Assembly (NCBI GenBank): GCA_034440575.1 | Contig: JAOTOL010000972.1 | Coordinates: 1-64,000 of the forward strand | Source: Imbricaverruca yamaguchii | Taxonomy: Eukaryota; Arthropoda; Thecostraca; Neoverrucidae | Length of the DNA stretch: 64,000 nt | Direction of reading: 5' to 3' | Part shown: one piece after another, positions 32,498 to 43,953 of the stretch | Layout: each line of letters begins with the position of its first letter | How positions within the stretch are numbered: position 1 is the stretch's first letter | Translations under genes and position numbers: made by a program | The notes under the pieces: generated by a model | The model's input: the letters and a program-made list of their open reading frames with translations, nothing else | What the model was told of the DNA's origin: nothing | The model's database searches: none

Positions 32498-32723
32498 CAT
32501 AGTCATAGTCATAGTCATAGTCATAGTCATAATCATAGTCAGATTTATTAAGGTCTCCACAATAATATGGCTTTTCAGCCCTCTCGTCAATACATGTCTG
32601 TAAAACTATATACATAATCATATTTCTCATGTCAATAAACAAGAGTCAATTAAAAATCATCTAGACATAAATCACGCTTGATCACCTCGTGATCGTACGA
32701 TCACCCCGTGATCGAACGCGCCT
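32498..32723 (-). mobile_element. Short retroelement D, copy 1, with TATGAC tail
   Basis: About 200 bp are shared with 49397-49604, from the (TCATAG)n hexamer array to CCCGTGATCGAACGCGCCT. On the minus strand the hexamer is a 3' tail after GGAGACC..AATAAATCTGAC, as in non-LTR retroelement ends. The opposite end has the palindromic words CGTGATCGTACGATCAC. Both copies stop at the same base, which suggests this is the full unit. Confidence 0.65.
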
Positions 32724-33545
32724 GCTAAAGTTCACTTACAACAATGTACAACAAGTATCATTGTGAACTTCTCATGGTATCCTCGTTGGTATATTTCGGT
32801 TCGTCGTTCAGCGCCGTTCTCGGTTTCGTCATATATTTGTTGTTTTTCGTTCTTCCTGAGATTGTATGGGGGAGGGATACAGGGTCATCATTTGATGACA
32901 AGGACTTTATGGTCACATTAAGTTCGTTGATGTAAAATTGAGGCTGAATTATGGTACCGTAAGACCTTAGGTTGGCGGTTCGGGGTGGGAATGAATTTTT
33001 ACTATGTGTTGGATGGGCGCGTTTTGACGTTCAGGGTCCACTTCAGCGTGGCAGGGGAACTGGCCCGTCATAAATTATGCAAAGCGTGGCCCGTGAAGGG
33101 ATGGAGAGACTGGGGTTCTGGGTGGTGATGCCCACGGCTGACATTTTTCGTACCTAAGCTCACTGTGGATGTTCACATGAGGGTGGGAACAGTCTCCTTG
33201 CGACTAGAGTCTTGTTGTCAAAGTAAACTGAATCCTTCGCCGAGCTTAATTATAACTTAAACATCGATGGCGAGTCGCTGTTGTTTGTTTTCGCGTGCAA
33301 TTGTAGTGACGTTTTCACTACGTGCTGCCCGTTTTTAACCAGACAGCACCTCTCGTATGTAAATTAAGACCTGGTTGCGACGCCGTACACCTCCGCTGTG
33401 AAATTCCTTCTTGACTTTTGAAATAAAGTGAACCTGTACACACGGGACAGGTAGCGCCTCTTACGCGGCAAGCTTCCTTGTGTCAGCTGGAATAATCATG
33501 CTCTTACATTAACCTGTGCCGTCTGGGAGGGGGAGGGGTTTATAG
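32724..33545. other. Unassigned sequence
   Basis: No gene supported. AATAAA at about 33421 lies in a context like a transcript end (TTTTGAAATAAAGTGAACC), but no upstream coding sequence was recognised. Confidence 0.25.
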
Positions 33546-33549
33546 TAGA

Positions 33550-33805
33550 TGTCCGTTGCTCCTAATCAGTTCATGTGGGTACACCAGTGCAATGCTGAGG
33601 GTATTTACAGTATATGATTGTTGCTTCCAACCGGCACGTATATTATCAGCACACTGTCGGAGGGCTTTGTAGTACATGACCGCTGCTACTGACCGACACA
33701 TACATTACCAGCGCACTGGCGTTAAGTTTTTACAGTACATGCTCGTTGCTACAGACTAACACATATATTATCAGTACACTGTCGGAAGGCGTTTACGGTA
33801 TATGC
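33550..33805. repeat. Degenerate tandem repeat of about 64 bp (4 units)
   Basis: Each unit has a TTTACAGTA(C/T)ATG word, a GTTGCT word, ACACATATATTATCAG and CACTGTCGGA, in that order. Confidence 0.7.
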
Positions 33806-34420
33806 ACGTGGCCGTGAGGGGTGTGTTGACTCTCTGCATATCAGCGGCAGAGCTTCCATATCTTATCAGCCGTGCTTAAGCGTCATTCACCCAGTTGGAT
33901 TTAGGCAGCAGTAGCTTTGAGTTGCGCGCCGTTGCGACACCTAAGTGTGCTGCTGTTAAGTGTCGAGTAAGGAATGTATGCCCATCTTTTTCTCGACATT
34001 CTATTCATGCCTGTGCTAACAGCGCCGACAGCTGTTTACATCAGCAACTTACTGAACGTCAGCATGCAGTCAAGACGTCATTAGTTTGGCGAATATCACC
34101 ATCCCTTCAATGTGAAAAGGTACCGTCAACGTGACCTGCACTCACAAGACGATGTCGAGGCTGGTTAAAAAATGTCATTAGAGGAACAGGAGTGCTCGAA
34201 TGAGCTGATTCCGTAGCTCCTTAGCTGCCTGGATGCACTAATGGTGGTGCCTGCGCCGGTTTTGTGGCAAATTGGCTGCAGATAAAACCACTGCGTGGGT
34301 CTGTGTGCTTTCGGACGAGCTGGATGATTACGAAAAGGTTTGCTTGAGTAGATGTAGGCACACTTCAAAGGTTTATGCAAGTTCAACAATGATACTTGGG
34401 TTTGAAGACTGTTAACTACG
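33806..34420. other. Unassigned sequence
   Basis: No gene or repeat recognised. Confidence 0.25.
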
Positions 34421-34424
34421 ACGA

Positions 34425-34860
34425 CGACACGACAGCTGATTTTCACGACAGCACAGCTAATTTCCACGACGACACGGCAGCTAGCTACCACGACTGCACT
34501 GTGGCTAGTTACCACAACCGTATAGAAGCTAATTACTACGACAGCACGACAGCTAATTACCAGGACGGTTCGGCAGGAAATTTCCACGAGAGTACGGTGC
34601 CTTTTAGCACGGCTTTTTTTTTGGGGTTTTTTTTGGGTTTTTTTTTTTTGGGTTTTGTTCACGAACCCCCCCTACGGGGGTTTGGGGGGGGGGTTGGAAA
34701 ACCGAAGCTATTTCAAACCCGGAAACCAAAAACCACAGAACGATGTCTAGTTGCCGCGACGGCACAACAGCTGATTACCAAGACGATACGGGATCTAGTT
34801 ACCTCAAAGATACAGCAGCTAATTGCTACAATGACACGACAGCTAATTAACACGACGGAA
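34425..34860. repeat. Minisatellite of 24-30 bp, interrupted
   Basis: The core is ACGACAGCACGACAGCTAATTACCA, with short variants. About six units lie before and five after a homopolymer-rich insertion at 34610-34735. Confidence 0.75.
34610..34735. other. Homopolymer-rich insertion inside a minisatellite
   Basis: Runs of T alternate with GGG/GGGG, then CCCCCCC-TACGGGGG and a G run near 34680-34696. Flanking array units are continuous in style, so this looks inserted. It may be a T-to-A-tailed retroposed piece on the minus strand or a sequencing artefact. No TSD was established. Confidence 0.4.
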
Positions 34861-35150
34861 TTGAAGCTACTACCGGCAGAGAGGTTGAGCCGTTAATATT
34901 TGGCACGTAGTATGTGCCACGTGATCGTTGAAGGGAATGGCAGACAGATTCAATGCATATCAACAAAATAATAATAGGTTAATTGTGATTTACTGCCTGC
35001 GGTGAGGCGGCACATACCGCAATGACTGGCTGGACACAGACGCTGCCAACAACAGCACACATTTCCAGGCAATGAGTAGCATCAGTGGAGTGGAACAACA
35101 TTCCCGTGCAGTGGAGGCAGGTATCTGACTTGGGACGCTACTTGTGTAGA

Positions 35151-35330
35151 TTGTTTGTTTATTGGTTGGTTCACGACACACTGTATGCACATTCACGACT
35201 AATGGCGCCGCCCACACTGTTTCGCCGGTGGGCCGCGGGATTGTGAAATGTCCTGAGTGGCGCTAGAGTCGAACCCGGGACCTTTGGTACCCGTAGCCCG
35301 ACACCTTAACCACTCGGCCATCCCCGCCCC
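35151..35330 (-). mobile_element. tRNA-derived SINE, full length, 12-bp TSD
   Basis: The minus strand starts GGGGCGGGGATGGCCGAGTG and ends with the AATAAACAAACAAT-type tail. It is flanked by TACTTGTGTAGA at 35139-35150 and 35331-35342. Same family as 20988-21179. Confidence 0.95.
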
Positions 35331-35342
35331 TACTTGTGTAGA

Positions 35343-35833
35343 GAGATCACGGACACGGTATCGATACAATCGACGCCAGAGCCCGGGTCTCAGGCTAGTG
35401 CGGCAGAAGCTCGCAAACGCCGCCACTACGTCGACCTCTGCCCGCGGCCTTCAGCTGTTGAGTCGATAGTGTTCTAGTTAGTTATTTAGGTGTTTTGGGG
35501 GGGTTTCGACATCGACCGTTGAACCATGTAGCGTCGCCAACCTCTGACGCCGATTGGTCGGGGCGAATTCTAGCGACAGTGAGACTAGAACCCACAATCT
35601 TCCATGGGTAGACTTATGTCCCAGAAGCGGCTCGGGCGGCGCATAACGGCCCGCACCGGCCAGCGCCGTGAAACAGCTGGGCTGCGTCAGCGCATTTCTG
35701 CCGCAATTGCGCGCGGCAACGAGGCTTCTGTGCTCACCACAGCCCGGCCCACAGATAGATCTTCAGCTGGCCGCTTAGCTGCACCACTTTCCCATAGTTG
35801 CACAGCATTTTCCCAACCATAATAATATATGGC
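35343..35833. other. Unassigned sequence
   Basis: No supported gene. The word TAGAACCCACAATCTTCCATGG at 35588-35609 resembles part of a tRNA-like T arm. Confidence 0.25.
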
Positions 35834-35845
35834 GACTTTGCTCAT

Positions 35846-35976
35846 CTCGGGGCGGGGGGGGCCGAGGGGAAAACCCCTCGGGGGAGGGGGAAAAAAAACC
35901 CCCCCCCCCTCCACCCCCACCCCCAACAAAAACCAACCCCCCCCCCCCGCCCCACAGCGGGGGAGGCGCAGCGGCG

Positions 35977-36028
<52 letters not shown>

Positions 36029-36029
36029 A
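35846..36029 (+). mobile_element. A-tailed G/C-homopolymer insertion with 12-bp TSD
   Basis: GACTTTGCTCAT occurs directly at both sides (35834-35845 and 36030-36041). Between them is about 134 bp made almost only of G and C runs with some A, then an uninterrupted run of about 48 A. TSD plus poly(A) is the signature of LINE-driven retroposition. The body is not a recognised RNA. Confidence 0.55.
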
Positions 36030-36041
36030 GACTTTGCTCAT

Positions 36042-36865
36042 GTCACATACCCAACTAATCTCCTTGCACCACAATTGCGGGTGTGCAATTCTGGGGCATC
36101 ATGAGACACATTTGAGTGAGATGTAGTACACGTGTATGCTGTTTCCCAAGTATTTGGCAGTATTGCATAATGTACCCTACTGTGTAGCACTGTCGTCTGA
36201 TAAATATTTTAAAGAAAAATGTCACAACGTGAACGGTGAAAATGTTTGCGTCAGTCAAATGCAGTAAGTAGTGATTGCAGCATGATTCATACCACGACAT
36301 GCATATTGCGTCTGTGTCTGCAAATCACGACAGAAGTTCACCGTGGAAATGCGGATAAGTCCAAAGAAAATTGATCTTACATTAAGGCTGGCAAACTTTT
36401 GTCAGTAGACTATGAATTAAGAGAATGCATTCCCCAATTCTTTGTATATTTTGTGCTGAGTTTGTTTGATTTTGAGCGACGTTTGGCAAGCTGGGGACAT
36501 TGGAGAATCATCTGTTCAAACAAAAGCGTCGAGGTGTGTAAGTTTCGGTCAGAAACCGGCTGCAAGCGTGGAGGCGTTTTCTTGACCGGAGCTTCTTCAA
36601 AACACAGCCGAAATAAGATCCGTGAACCCTATACTACTAGCTAAAGTGGTCGGGCAGTATGGATCTGCATTAATCGAGAGGCACCAGGTGCACATACGAC
36701 AGCCTCCAAAACCGCTCACCGGGTTCCAGACGTGATGTAATAAACGTTCCACCGTGTGTGTTCGAGCAATTCCCCGACGCGATTTCAGGCGAGTGCCGTG
36801 TCGAGCACTATCCCTCCGGGTCGCCATGTTGGCGCGCCAGCGACATCCCACCGTCACCGCCACCT
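36042..36865. other. Unassigned sequence
   Basis: No gene or repeat recognised. Confidence 0.25.
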
Positions 36866-36869
36866 GACC

Positions 36870-36980
36870 AAAACGTACCGCTCTGCTCTGACGTGCCAGG
36901 ACGTACCGCTCTGATCCGACGTACCAGGACGTACCGCTCTGATCTGACGTACCAGGACGTACCGCTCCGGACTGCGACGC
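36870..36980. repeat. 28-bp minisatellite (about 3.5 units)
   Basis: The unit contains CCAGGACGTACCGCTCTGAT followed by (C)TGACGTA. Confidence 0.8.
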
Positions 36981-37058
36981 GTCCGTTACGATCAGCGGGT
37001 GAGTCAGGCCGGGTGTGACAGTCGCACCACGTGCCCCCCGGATAATCCCGGCTCTACA

Positions 37059-37300
37059 TCGATTGTCACTTGCAGAGGTCATCTCCACGCCAATTGTCAT
37101 TGGCAGAGGTCATCTCTACACCGAGCATCACTTGCAGAGATTATCTCTACACCGAGTGTCACTTGCAGAGGTCATCTCTATACCGATTGTCACTTGCAGA
37201 GGTCATCTCTACACCGATTATTACTTGCAGAGGTCATCTCTACACCGAGTGTCACTTGCAGAGGTCATCTCTATACCGATTGTCACTTGCAGAGGTCATG
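37059..37300. repeat. 31-bp minisatellite (about 8 units)
   Basis: The unit contains CACTTGCAGAGGTCATCTCT followed by ACACCGAGTGT or ATACCGATTGT. The two endings partly alternate. Confidence 0.9.
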
Positions 37301-37371
37301 CGGCGGCCGGCCAGCATCGACCACACTCGTGACGGCATCTGCCGGCATCCCCACCGTCGAGTGGGTGTCAG

Positions 37372-37625
37372 CCTACACCCTAGCTACACCCTAGCTACAC
37401 CTGGCTACACCCTGACTGCACCCTGGCTACAGCCTGACTACACCCTGGCTACAGCCTGACTACACCCTGGTTACACCCTGGCTATGCCCTTGCTTCACCC
37501 TGGCTACACCCTGACTACACCCTGGCTACACCCTGGCTACACCCTGACTACAACCTGGCTACACCCTGGCTACACCCTGGCTACACCCTGACTACACCCT
37601 GGCTACACCCTGGATACGACACTGG
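37372..37625. repeat. 11-bp minisatellite CTACACCCTGG (about 22 units)
   Basis: Head-to-tail copies of CTACACCCTGG and CTACACCCTGA, with AGC in place of ACC in a few. It continues as looser CTACACCC-type repetition to about 37890. Confidence 0.92.
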
Positions 37626-37689
37626 CTGACAACTGGATACACCCGGTTACACAACCCATTCATTTTTCATCATTTCATGAACACAACCC

Positions 37690-37890
37690 ATCAACTGGCT
37701 CAACCGCCGAGCCACACCCCAGGCACGGCCCAGCTACACCCGAATCACACCAGGGGTACACTCCAGCTACACCCGAGTCACACCCAGCCACGTCCCAGCT
37801 ACACCCAAGACACTCCCGAGCGACACCCTAGCCACAACCGAACTACATCCTGGATACAACCTGGCTACACCCCAGCTACACCTGGGTCTA
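37690..37890. repeat. Loose CAGCTACACCC repetition
   Basis: Irregular spacing of AGCTACACCC and AGTCACACCC words, probably a decayed extension of the 11-bp array before it. Confidence 0.55.
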
Positions 37891-37955
37891 CATGGATCCC
37901 CGCCGGAAGTCCCGGTCGCCGCCGAGTTTTGCACGATCGCCACGCAACATTCGTC

Positions 37956-38830
37956 AGGTCGTGGTCGGGTCGTGGTCAGGTCGTGGTCAGGTCGTGGTCA
38001 GGTCGTGATCAGGTCGTGGTCAGGTCGTGGTCAGGTCATGGTCGGGTCGTGGTCAGGTCGTGGTCAGGTCGTGGTCAGGTCGTGGTCAGGTCGTGGTCAG
38101 GTCGTGGTCAGGTCGTGGTCAGGTCGTGGTCAGGTTGTGGTCAGGTCGTGGTCAGGTCGTGGTCAGGTCGTGGTCAGGTCGTCGTCAGGTCGTGGTCAGG
38201 TCTGGGTGGTCAGGTCGTGGTAGGTCGTGGTCAGGTCGTGGTCGGGTCGTGGTCGTGGTCAGGTCGTGGTCAGGTCGTGGTCAGGTCGTGGTCAGGTCGT
38301 GGTCAGGTCGTGGTCAGGTCGTGGTCAGGTCGTGGTCGGGTCGTGGTCAGGTCGTGGTCAGGTCGAGGTCAGGTCGTCGTCAGGTCGTGGTCAGGCCGTG
38401 GTCAGGTCGTGGTCAGGTCGTGGTCGGGTCGTGGTCAGGTCGTGGTCAGGTCGTGGTCAGGTCGTGGTCAGGTTGTGGTCAGGTCGTGGTCAGGTCGTGG
38501 TCAGGTCGTCGTCAGGTCGTGGTCAGGTCGTGGTCAGGTCGTGGTCAGGCCGTGGTCAGGTCGTGGTCAGGTCGTGGTCAGGTCGTGGTCAGGTCGTGGT
38601 AGGTCGTGTCAGGTCGTGGTCAGGTCGTGGTCAGGTCGTGGTCAGGTTGGTCGTGGTCAGGTCGTGGTCAGGTCGTGGTCAGGCCGTGGTCAGGTCGTGG
38701 TCAGGTCGTGGTCAGGTCGTCGTCAGGTCGTGGTCAGGCCGTGGTCAGGTCGTGGTCAGGTCGTGGCCAGGTTGTGGTCAGGTCGTGGTCGGGTCGTGGT
38801 CAGGTTGTGGTCAGGTCGTGGTCACCTCGC
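37956..38830. repeat. 11-bp minisatellite TCAGGTCGTGG (about 78 units)
   Basis: An 875-bp array of TCAGGTCGTGG with variants TCGGGTCGTGG, TCAGGTCGTCG, TCAGGCCGTGG and TCAGGTTGTGG. The order of variants repeats over roughly 300 bp, indicating higher-order amplification. All three frames are open by composition. Confidence 0.95.
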
Positions 38831-38944
38831 CGTGCCGCCCTTCGCTGAAGGTCATGTCGCGTTGCTGCCGTTGTCGGCGGTCGTCTGACCCTGGATGCAG
38901 CCGCCTTGTGCTAATGTCAGGTGCGGTTGGTCTGCCTGATGTTT

Positions 38945-39420
38945 CTCCCTCCCGATGGTCGCTCCCTGGATGGTCTCGATGGTCAGTCCCTGGAAGGTCC
39001 CCATGGCCACTCTCTAGAAGGTCTCGATGGCCACTCCCTGTATGGCTTCCATGGCCATTCCCTAGATGGTCCCCATGGCCACACCTCGGAAGGTATCGAT
39101 GGCCACCCCCTGGAAGGTCTCGATGGCCGCTCCATAGATGGTCCCCATGGCCACACCCCAGAAGGTCTCGATGGACACTCCCTGGAAGGTCTCGATGGCC
39201 GCTCCATAGATGGTCCCCGTGGCTTCTCCCCGGATGGTCCCCATGGCCGCTCCCTGGATGGTCACAATGGCCACTCCCTGGATGGTCACAATGGCCGCTC
39301 CCTGGATGGTCACAATGGCCACTCCCTGGATGGTTCCCATGGCTACACCCTGGCTGGGCTCGATGGCCACTCCCTGGCTGGGCCCCATGGCCACTTCCTG
39401 AACCCTCTTGATGGCCACTG
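38945..39420. repeat. 24-bp minisatellite (about 19 units)
   Basis: The unit is CCACTCCCTGGATGGTCACAATGG and related CTCGATGG or CCCCATGG endings. All units are 24 bp, so one frame is open throughout (DGHNGHSL-type octapeptides). Confidence 0.92.
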
Positions 39421-39594
39421 TTCAGTTTTCCCCCGCAGGCGTGATAGCTCTCGTGCCGGGCTATATAATTTCTTGCCATCGATATAACAGCCTTTCCTCC
39501 CCCTAATTTCGTTTACGCGCCGTGTTGCCCCCTGATGCCTCTCCATAACCTTTATCGCCTCCATGTGTCATTCCGTGGGCTTTGCCGCTCAAAG

Positions 39595-39770
39595 TTTGCG
39601 CTCCCTGAACAGTGGCAAATCCGTATACCGCTCCCTGAGCCGCGGTAATCCCGTGTACCGTTCCCTGAGCAGTGGTAATCCCGGGTACCGCTCCCTGAGC
39701 CGTTGTAATCCCGGGTACCGCTCCCTGAGTCGTGCTACTCCCGTGTGCCGCTCCCTGAGTCGTCCTAATC
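39595..39770. repeat. 30-bp minisatellite (about 6 units)
   Basis: The unit starts CTCCCTGAGCCGTGGTAATC and ends CCGGGTACCG, 30 bp each. Confidence 0.9.
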
Positions 39771-39782
39771 AAACCTAATCAA

Positions 39783-39809
39783 ATCAAAGGTGACGGCGTC
39801 ACCTTTGAT
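39783..39809. repeat. Perfect palindrome
   Basis: ATCAAAGGTGAC and its exact complement around GGC (12-bp arms). It is followed by a second GACGCCGTC word. Confidence 0.85.
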
Positions 39810-40004
39810 GACGCCGTCTATCTACGATCCAACCTCTCCTCCCCCTCCTCCCACCCCACCCCCACGATGTGATGACATTTCAATTGCGCATACCACCTCA
39901 GATCGCTGTCGATGCGGCACGACTGATCCACCCCCGGGCCGGACTGTCATCGCACTCCAGTCGTTCTCAGCGGGCGTAGATGGCAGTTAATGATGAGGCG
40001 ACGA

Positions 40005-40265
40005 CACGGGTGGTCTAGGTGGAGAAGATGGCAGCTCTAATAACAGCTGATGACACACGGGGTGGTCTCTGTGGAGGAGATGGCAGTTAATGACGACAAC
40101 ACAGGGTGGTCTCTGTGGAGGAGATGGCAGCTCTAATAACAGCTGATGACACACGGGGTGGTCTCGGTGGAGGAGATGGCAGCTCTAATAACAGCTGATG
40201 ACACACGGAGTGGTCTCTGTGACCGAGACGGCAGTTAATGAGGAGCCGGCAACACAGGGTGATCT
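40005..40265. repeat. Minisatellite of about 44-52 bp (5 units)
   Basis: Units carry GAGATGGCAGCTCTAATAAC, AGCTGATGACACACGG and GGTGGTCTC. Short units lack the CTCTAATAACAG segment. Confidence 0.85.
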
Positions 40266-41095
40266 CGGTGGGACGCTACACGCACGATTGCAGTATGAAT
40301 CGAAAGCGAACCATTGTGCAGTAGTCTGGATTTGAACGTGGATTTACGCTCCAGAACGGGAATTCGCCGCCGGAAGTCTGCGAAAACGGCTGACGAGAAG
40401 CATCCGATGGTGACGATGCGTTGAATGGGTAGACAGACCATTGTCGTGAAACGCATTGTTGCGTGACCTACCATTGATATCTGAGTTTTTGTGCTGGGCA
40501 ACTCTTTTCTTTGTTGAAATTAAAGCGTAATGAGGACAGAAAATGCAGGTATACTATGCCATTCATGCTGAGTAATAAGTGGTAGATTCCTATTAACACG
40601 GACTGCCGGGAGGAGGACTAGTTTTCCTCATCATATTCTTGTTCGTGATAGCCGCACTACGCATAGAGCGATCCGAAAATATATAAAATACAGCGTGTCT
40701 TCTGGCAATTTAATAGCGGTTTTCTTTATGTTCAACTTGAACATCCAGTGACACCATCATCACTGTCCAGTTGTTTGCCAAAATGTCTGATCGTTCACTC
40801 AAAATCGCTCACCCATAGCAGTATGTTGTCGACATTCCATGGAATGAGTGGATTCCGCAGCTGAGCAGTTCTGCTTAAAGAACAAGCATAGGAATGACAG
40901 AAGCGTTGGAACAAATTCATTCTTAAACTAAATTCTAGCCTTCACAGAGCATTTCAACTCTCCTCCGTATTAAAATAACAAATGGCACAAATGGTGAGGT
41001 ATAGGTGTGATGAGTGCCAGTAATAGTGGCAGACCAACAGAGTCGCCGATGGTCGGATGGACTGAACACAGCAAAGTGGACAACTACTATGCGTG
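40266..41095. other. Unassigned sequence
   Basis: No gene supported. Confidence 0.25.
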
Positions 41096-41125
41096 GACAC
41101 ACATGGTAGTTGTAACGGAACGTCG

Positions 41126-41230
41126 CGGGCGGGCGATTTAGAGTTCTTGAATGGTATCAGGAACCTGTCTATTTTTTATTTCCTGGAGCTCCTCTGGTGT
41201 CCACATTAACATAGCGTCCGACGCCTGACG
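41126..41230 (+). repeat. Solo fragment of repeat B
   Basis: AGAGTTCTTGAATGGTATCA and CATTAACATAGCGTC match 9909-10000 and 18235-18320. The fragment sits between 13-bp direct repeats ATGGTAGTTGTAA (41103-41115 and 41238-41250). Confidence 0.65.
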
Positions 41231-41250
41231 TCCACAAATGGTAGTTGTAA

Positions 41251-42560
41251 TGGCAAACATGGGCTGGGACTGGGACAGGGACCACGTGTTTATTGGCATC
41301 ACTCATTTATTGGCCCGTCACATACTGTCGGCTCTGGCCACGTAAATACTGTGAAGAAATTAACGGAACAAACGTATCGAGAAAATGAAGAAAGCAGCAG
41401 CAATGTTCAGCACAGCAGGATAAATATCTCTGTCACGTACAACGATCACCTATAATCAGGGCACATACAATAACAATGCGCACTGGCTTCTATCCGGGAT
41501 TGATGAAGTCTTCTTTGTTACTACGGTACCATGCGATAAATTCCGATTTCGAAAATTGTTTACGAATCACCCTACGTTTTTCCTAGCTTCCCTGCCTGGA
41601 ACCCCAATTGAACACATTCGTCGCATCTTCACAATCACGAGCAATATTACCATCATATCGCAATCATGCTGACAATCGAAATTGAGGATTGGGAGTAAGT
41701 GCCAACGACATCCTAGCGGGAAGCGCAATGCATAATGTGTATCCCCATGTTCTCTATTCCCAGGGCAACGGGCTGGTATTACCGAATAGAATGAAATACA
41801 TCAAAGCGTCACAGTGTTCCAATGCCTGTAACCGCCATGCAAAGATAAAGATAAAGACAAAATATAAGCCTTCGATGTGCAAGAATACGCCAACAGGTCG
41901 ACGTCTATATCTTAAGGCACGACGGATCGTTCGAGCTATCATAAAAACCAGTCGACTTTTTTGTTGCGAATAACGCAGAAAGCAATGTCCATATCCTCCG
42001 AGTTCCCCACTTTCTCCATCACACATTAATGCTCAAATACTCAAAAATTGCAAAGCGGATCGTCGTGTATGAACTGAGCACGGATGCACGGAAAGTCGAC
42101 ATGACACACAGCGAGATTCTACAACTTCATGAAGCATGAAGCGTTCCGAGCGTCGCCCCCACTATGACTACATCGTGTCCTTCACTGACTGAGGTAGCGC
42201 CGGGGTATCTTGCTGCTGATCACGAGAGAGCACGAAGCGGCGCTGGGACGCGTGCGTGGTCGACCGTCAACAGTCACGATCAGCGAACAGCAATCGTGTG
42301 CTCGGCAAAATGGTGGATCATTATGTCGTATTCATACGGCACAAAACGTTCATTCATGATTGAATGCCATCCCAGCTGTTGGGAGTGCTCGCGAGTTGTG
42401 AGCCAAGTAAAGCTGTGCCGGGGCTGCGACAGCTATGCTGCGAAAGGAGCTGCCGTTTGGGCTTAAACACGGTGTGCAGGACCCTATTGTGAAGTATTAT
42501 ATCAATCCTCAGAACTTCAGAGGGGTCAGAATGCATGGAGGTGAGCTTATTATGGATGAG
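41251..42560. other. Unassigned sequence
   Basis: No gene recognised. Several short open frames have no family resemblance. Confidence 0.25.
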
Positions 42561-42562
42561 GG

Positions 42563-42795
<233 letters not shown>

Positions 42796-43624
42796 TGCGT
42801 ATATAATCTAGGTTTATATGAAAATAGAATAACAAGCGATGCAGTTTTGCCGGCAATATATCCGTGAGGACCATCGTCGACACCAAAGTCGCTTCTCGTT
42901 TCTCTAAGTTAATGGTGACCCACAATTATCTATTCGCTCCTACGTCCTGGCCCAATTTGCCATGAAATTGGGATGCTACCTTATGTGCCCAGTATTTTTC
43001 ATCACGTCTGACCCGTGTAATCAGGCGTTGGCTGAAGCGGCCATTTTGCGGTGCCACTGATGTCGGAATATCTGCCGGGAATTGCTCACCGAGAATTGCT
43101 GTAAAATATGTTTATGCTGATACATACTACGAGCAGCTGCTTGTCTTCCTTCCAGGCTGTGCGTAAAGCTGGCTTAGGCTAAGTTTGCAGTAGCGGCGAG
43201 GTGAGGCTGTACTTCTGTGACGTGTGCGGAATTTTCGTCCGGAACACCATGTTGTAACTAACATTTCTCCTACTTACGACGAGAAAGGGAACAGTTATAT
43301 TTAATTCTTGTTGGGAGCTGCCATTTTTTTTCAGCTGTCTTCCTCCTACCCACGCTCACGCTTGTTCCCTCATACTACTTTCGATGGCATGTCTCTTCCA
43401 ATTTATTTGTCCATAGCTACCGTGATCAAAGCAGTCAACTAGCTGTACACATGACACACATCCAACCAACCAACCGCGGTTGCACCCACACTTGAAACGA
43501 AACAGTGTGGGTGCAAGAAAGAAAAGAAATCTTTCTTTTCTTTCTTCTTCTTCATACTTGGTTCGTCCTTTCTCCTTAGTGTAGTAGTGGTTTAGGAAAT
43601 GCATGTGCAAGATTATGATTTTGT
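42796..43624. other. Sequence left of the LTR element
   Basis: No gene recognised. About 43395-43490 (GTCCATAGCTACCGTGATCA, AAGCAGTCAA, CCAACCAACCAACC) resembles the SINE-like fragment at 2985-3052. Its composition is much less GC-rich than the element that follows. Confidence 0.35.
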
Positions 43625-43924
43625 TGTAGTGAGCTGGTGCTGTAGCTGGCCCTGCGCCACGCAGGGCCGCCGGCGCCGGTGGCGCCGGTGTCACGTGGCA
43701 CTCGGCGCGTCACGTGGTCACGTGGTCACTGTCACGTGGTCACGGCCGTCGGCGGTTTCTGCAGCGCGGTCTGTGGTTGGGGCGGCTAGGTCGGCGGCGC
43801 GCGGGGGTGACTGCCGGCAGTTGGTCGAGGGGACGCGTGGCCGGTGCTCGTGGCTGGGTCGCCGGACACTGCCAATACACGTCCTTCCCCGTGCTCGGCA
43901 CTTACTTTCTAATCGGCAACTACA
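43625..43924 (+). repeat. 5' LTR (300 bp)
   Basis: Begins TGTAGTGAGCTGG and ends CGGCAACTACA (TG...CA ends). It contains four CACGTG words within about 60 bp (43690-43745 area), which are E-box-type sites that could act in its promoter. The gag frame is open backwards into the LTR. Only 29 nt separate the LTR from the likely gag ATG, and no standard tRNA primer site was recognised there. Confidence 0.93.
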
Positions 43925-43953
43925 AGCTATTTCGGCCATACGTTGCGAATACG

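Noticed and set aside
37059..37300. Possible CRISPR array (31-bp units)
   Set aside because: Units are head to tail without spacers, and the window is clearly eukaryotic.
37677..39411. Long open frames rich in RSWSGRGQVV-type peptides
   Set aside because: They are frame translations of the 11-bp array TCAGGTCGTGG; all three frames are open because the unit has no stop codon.
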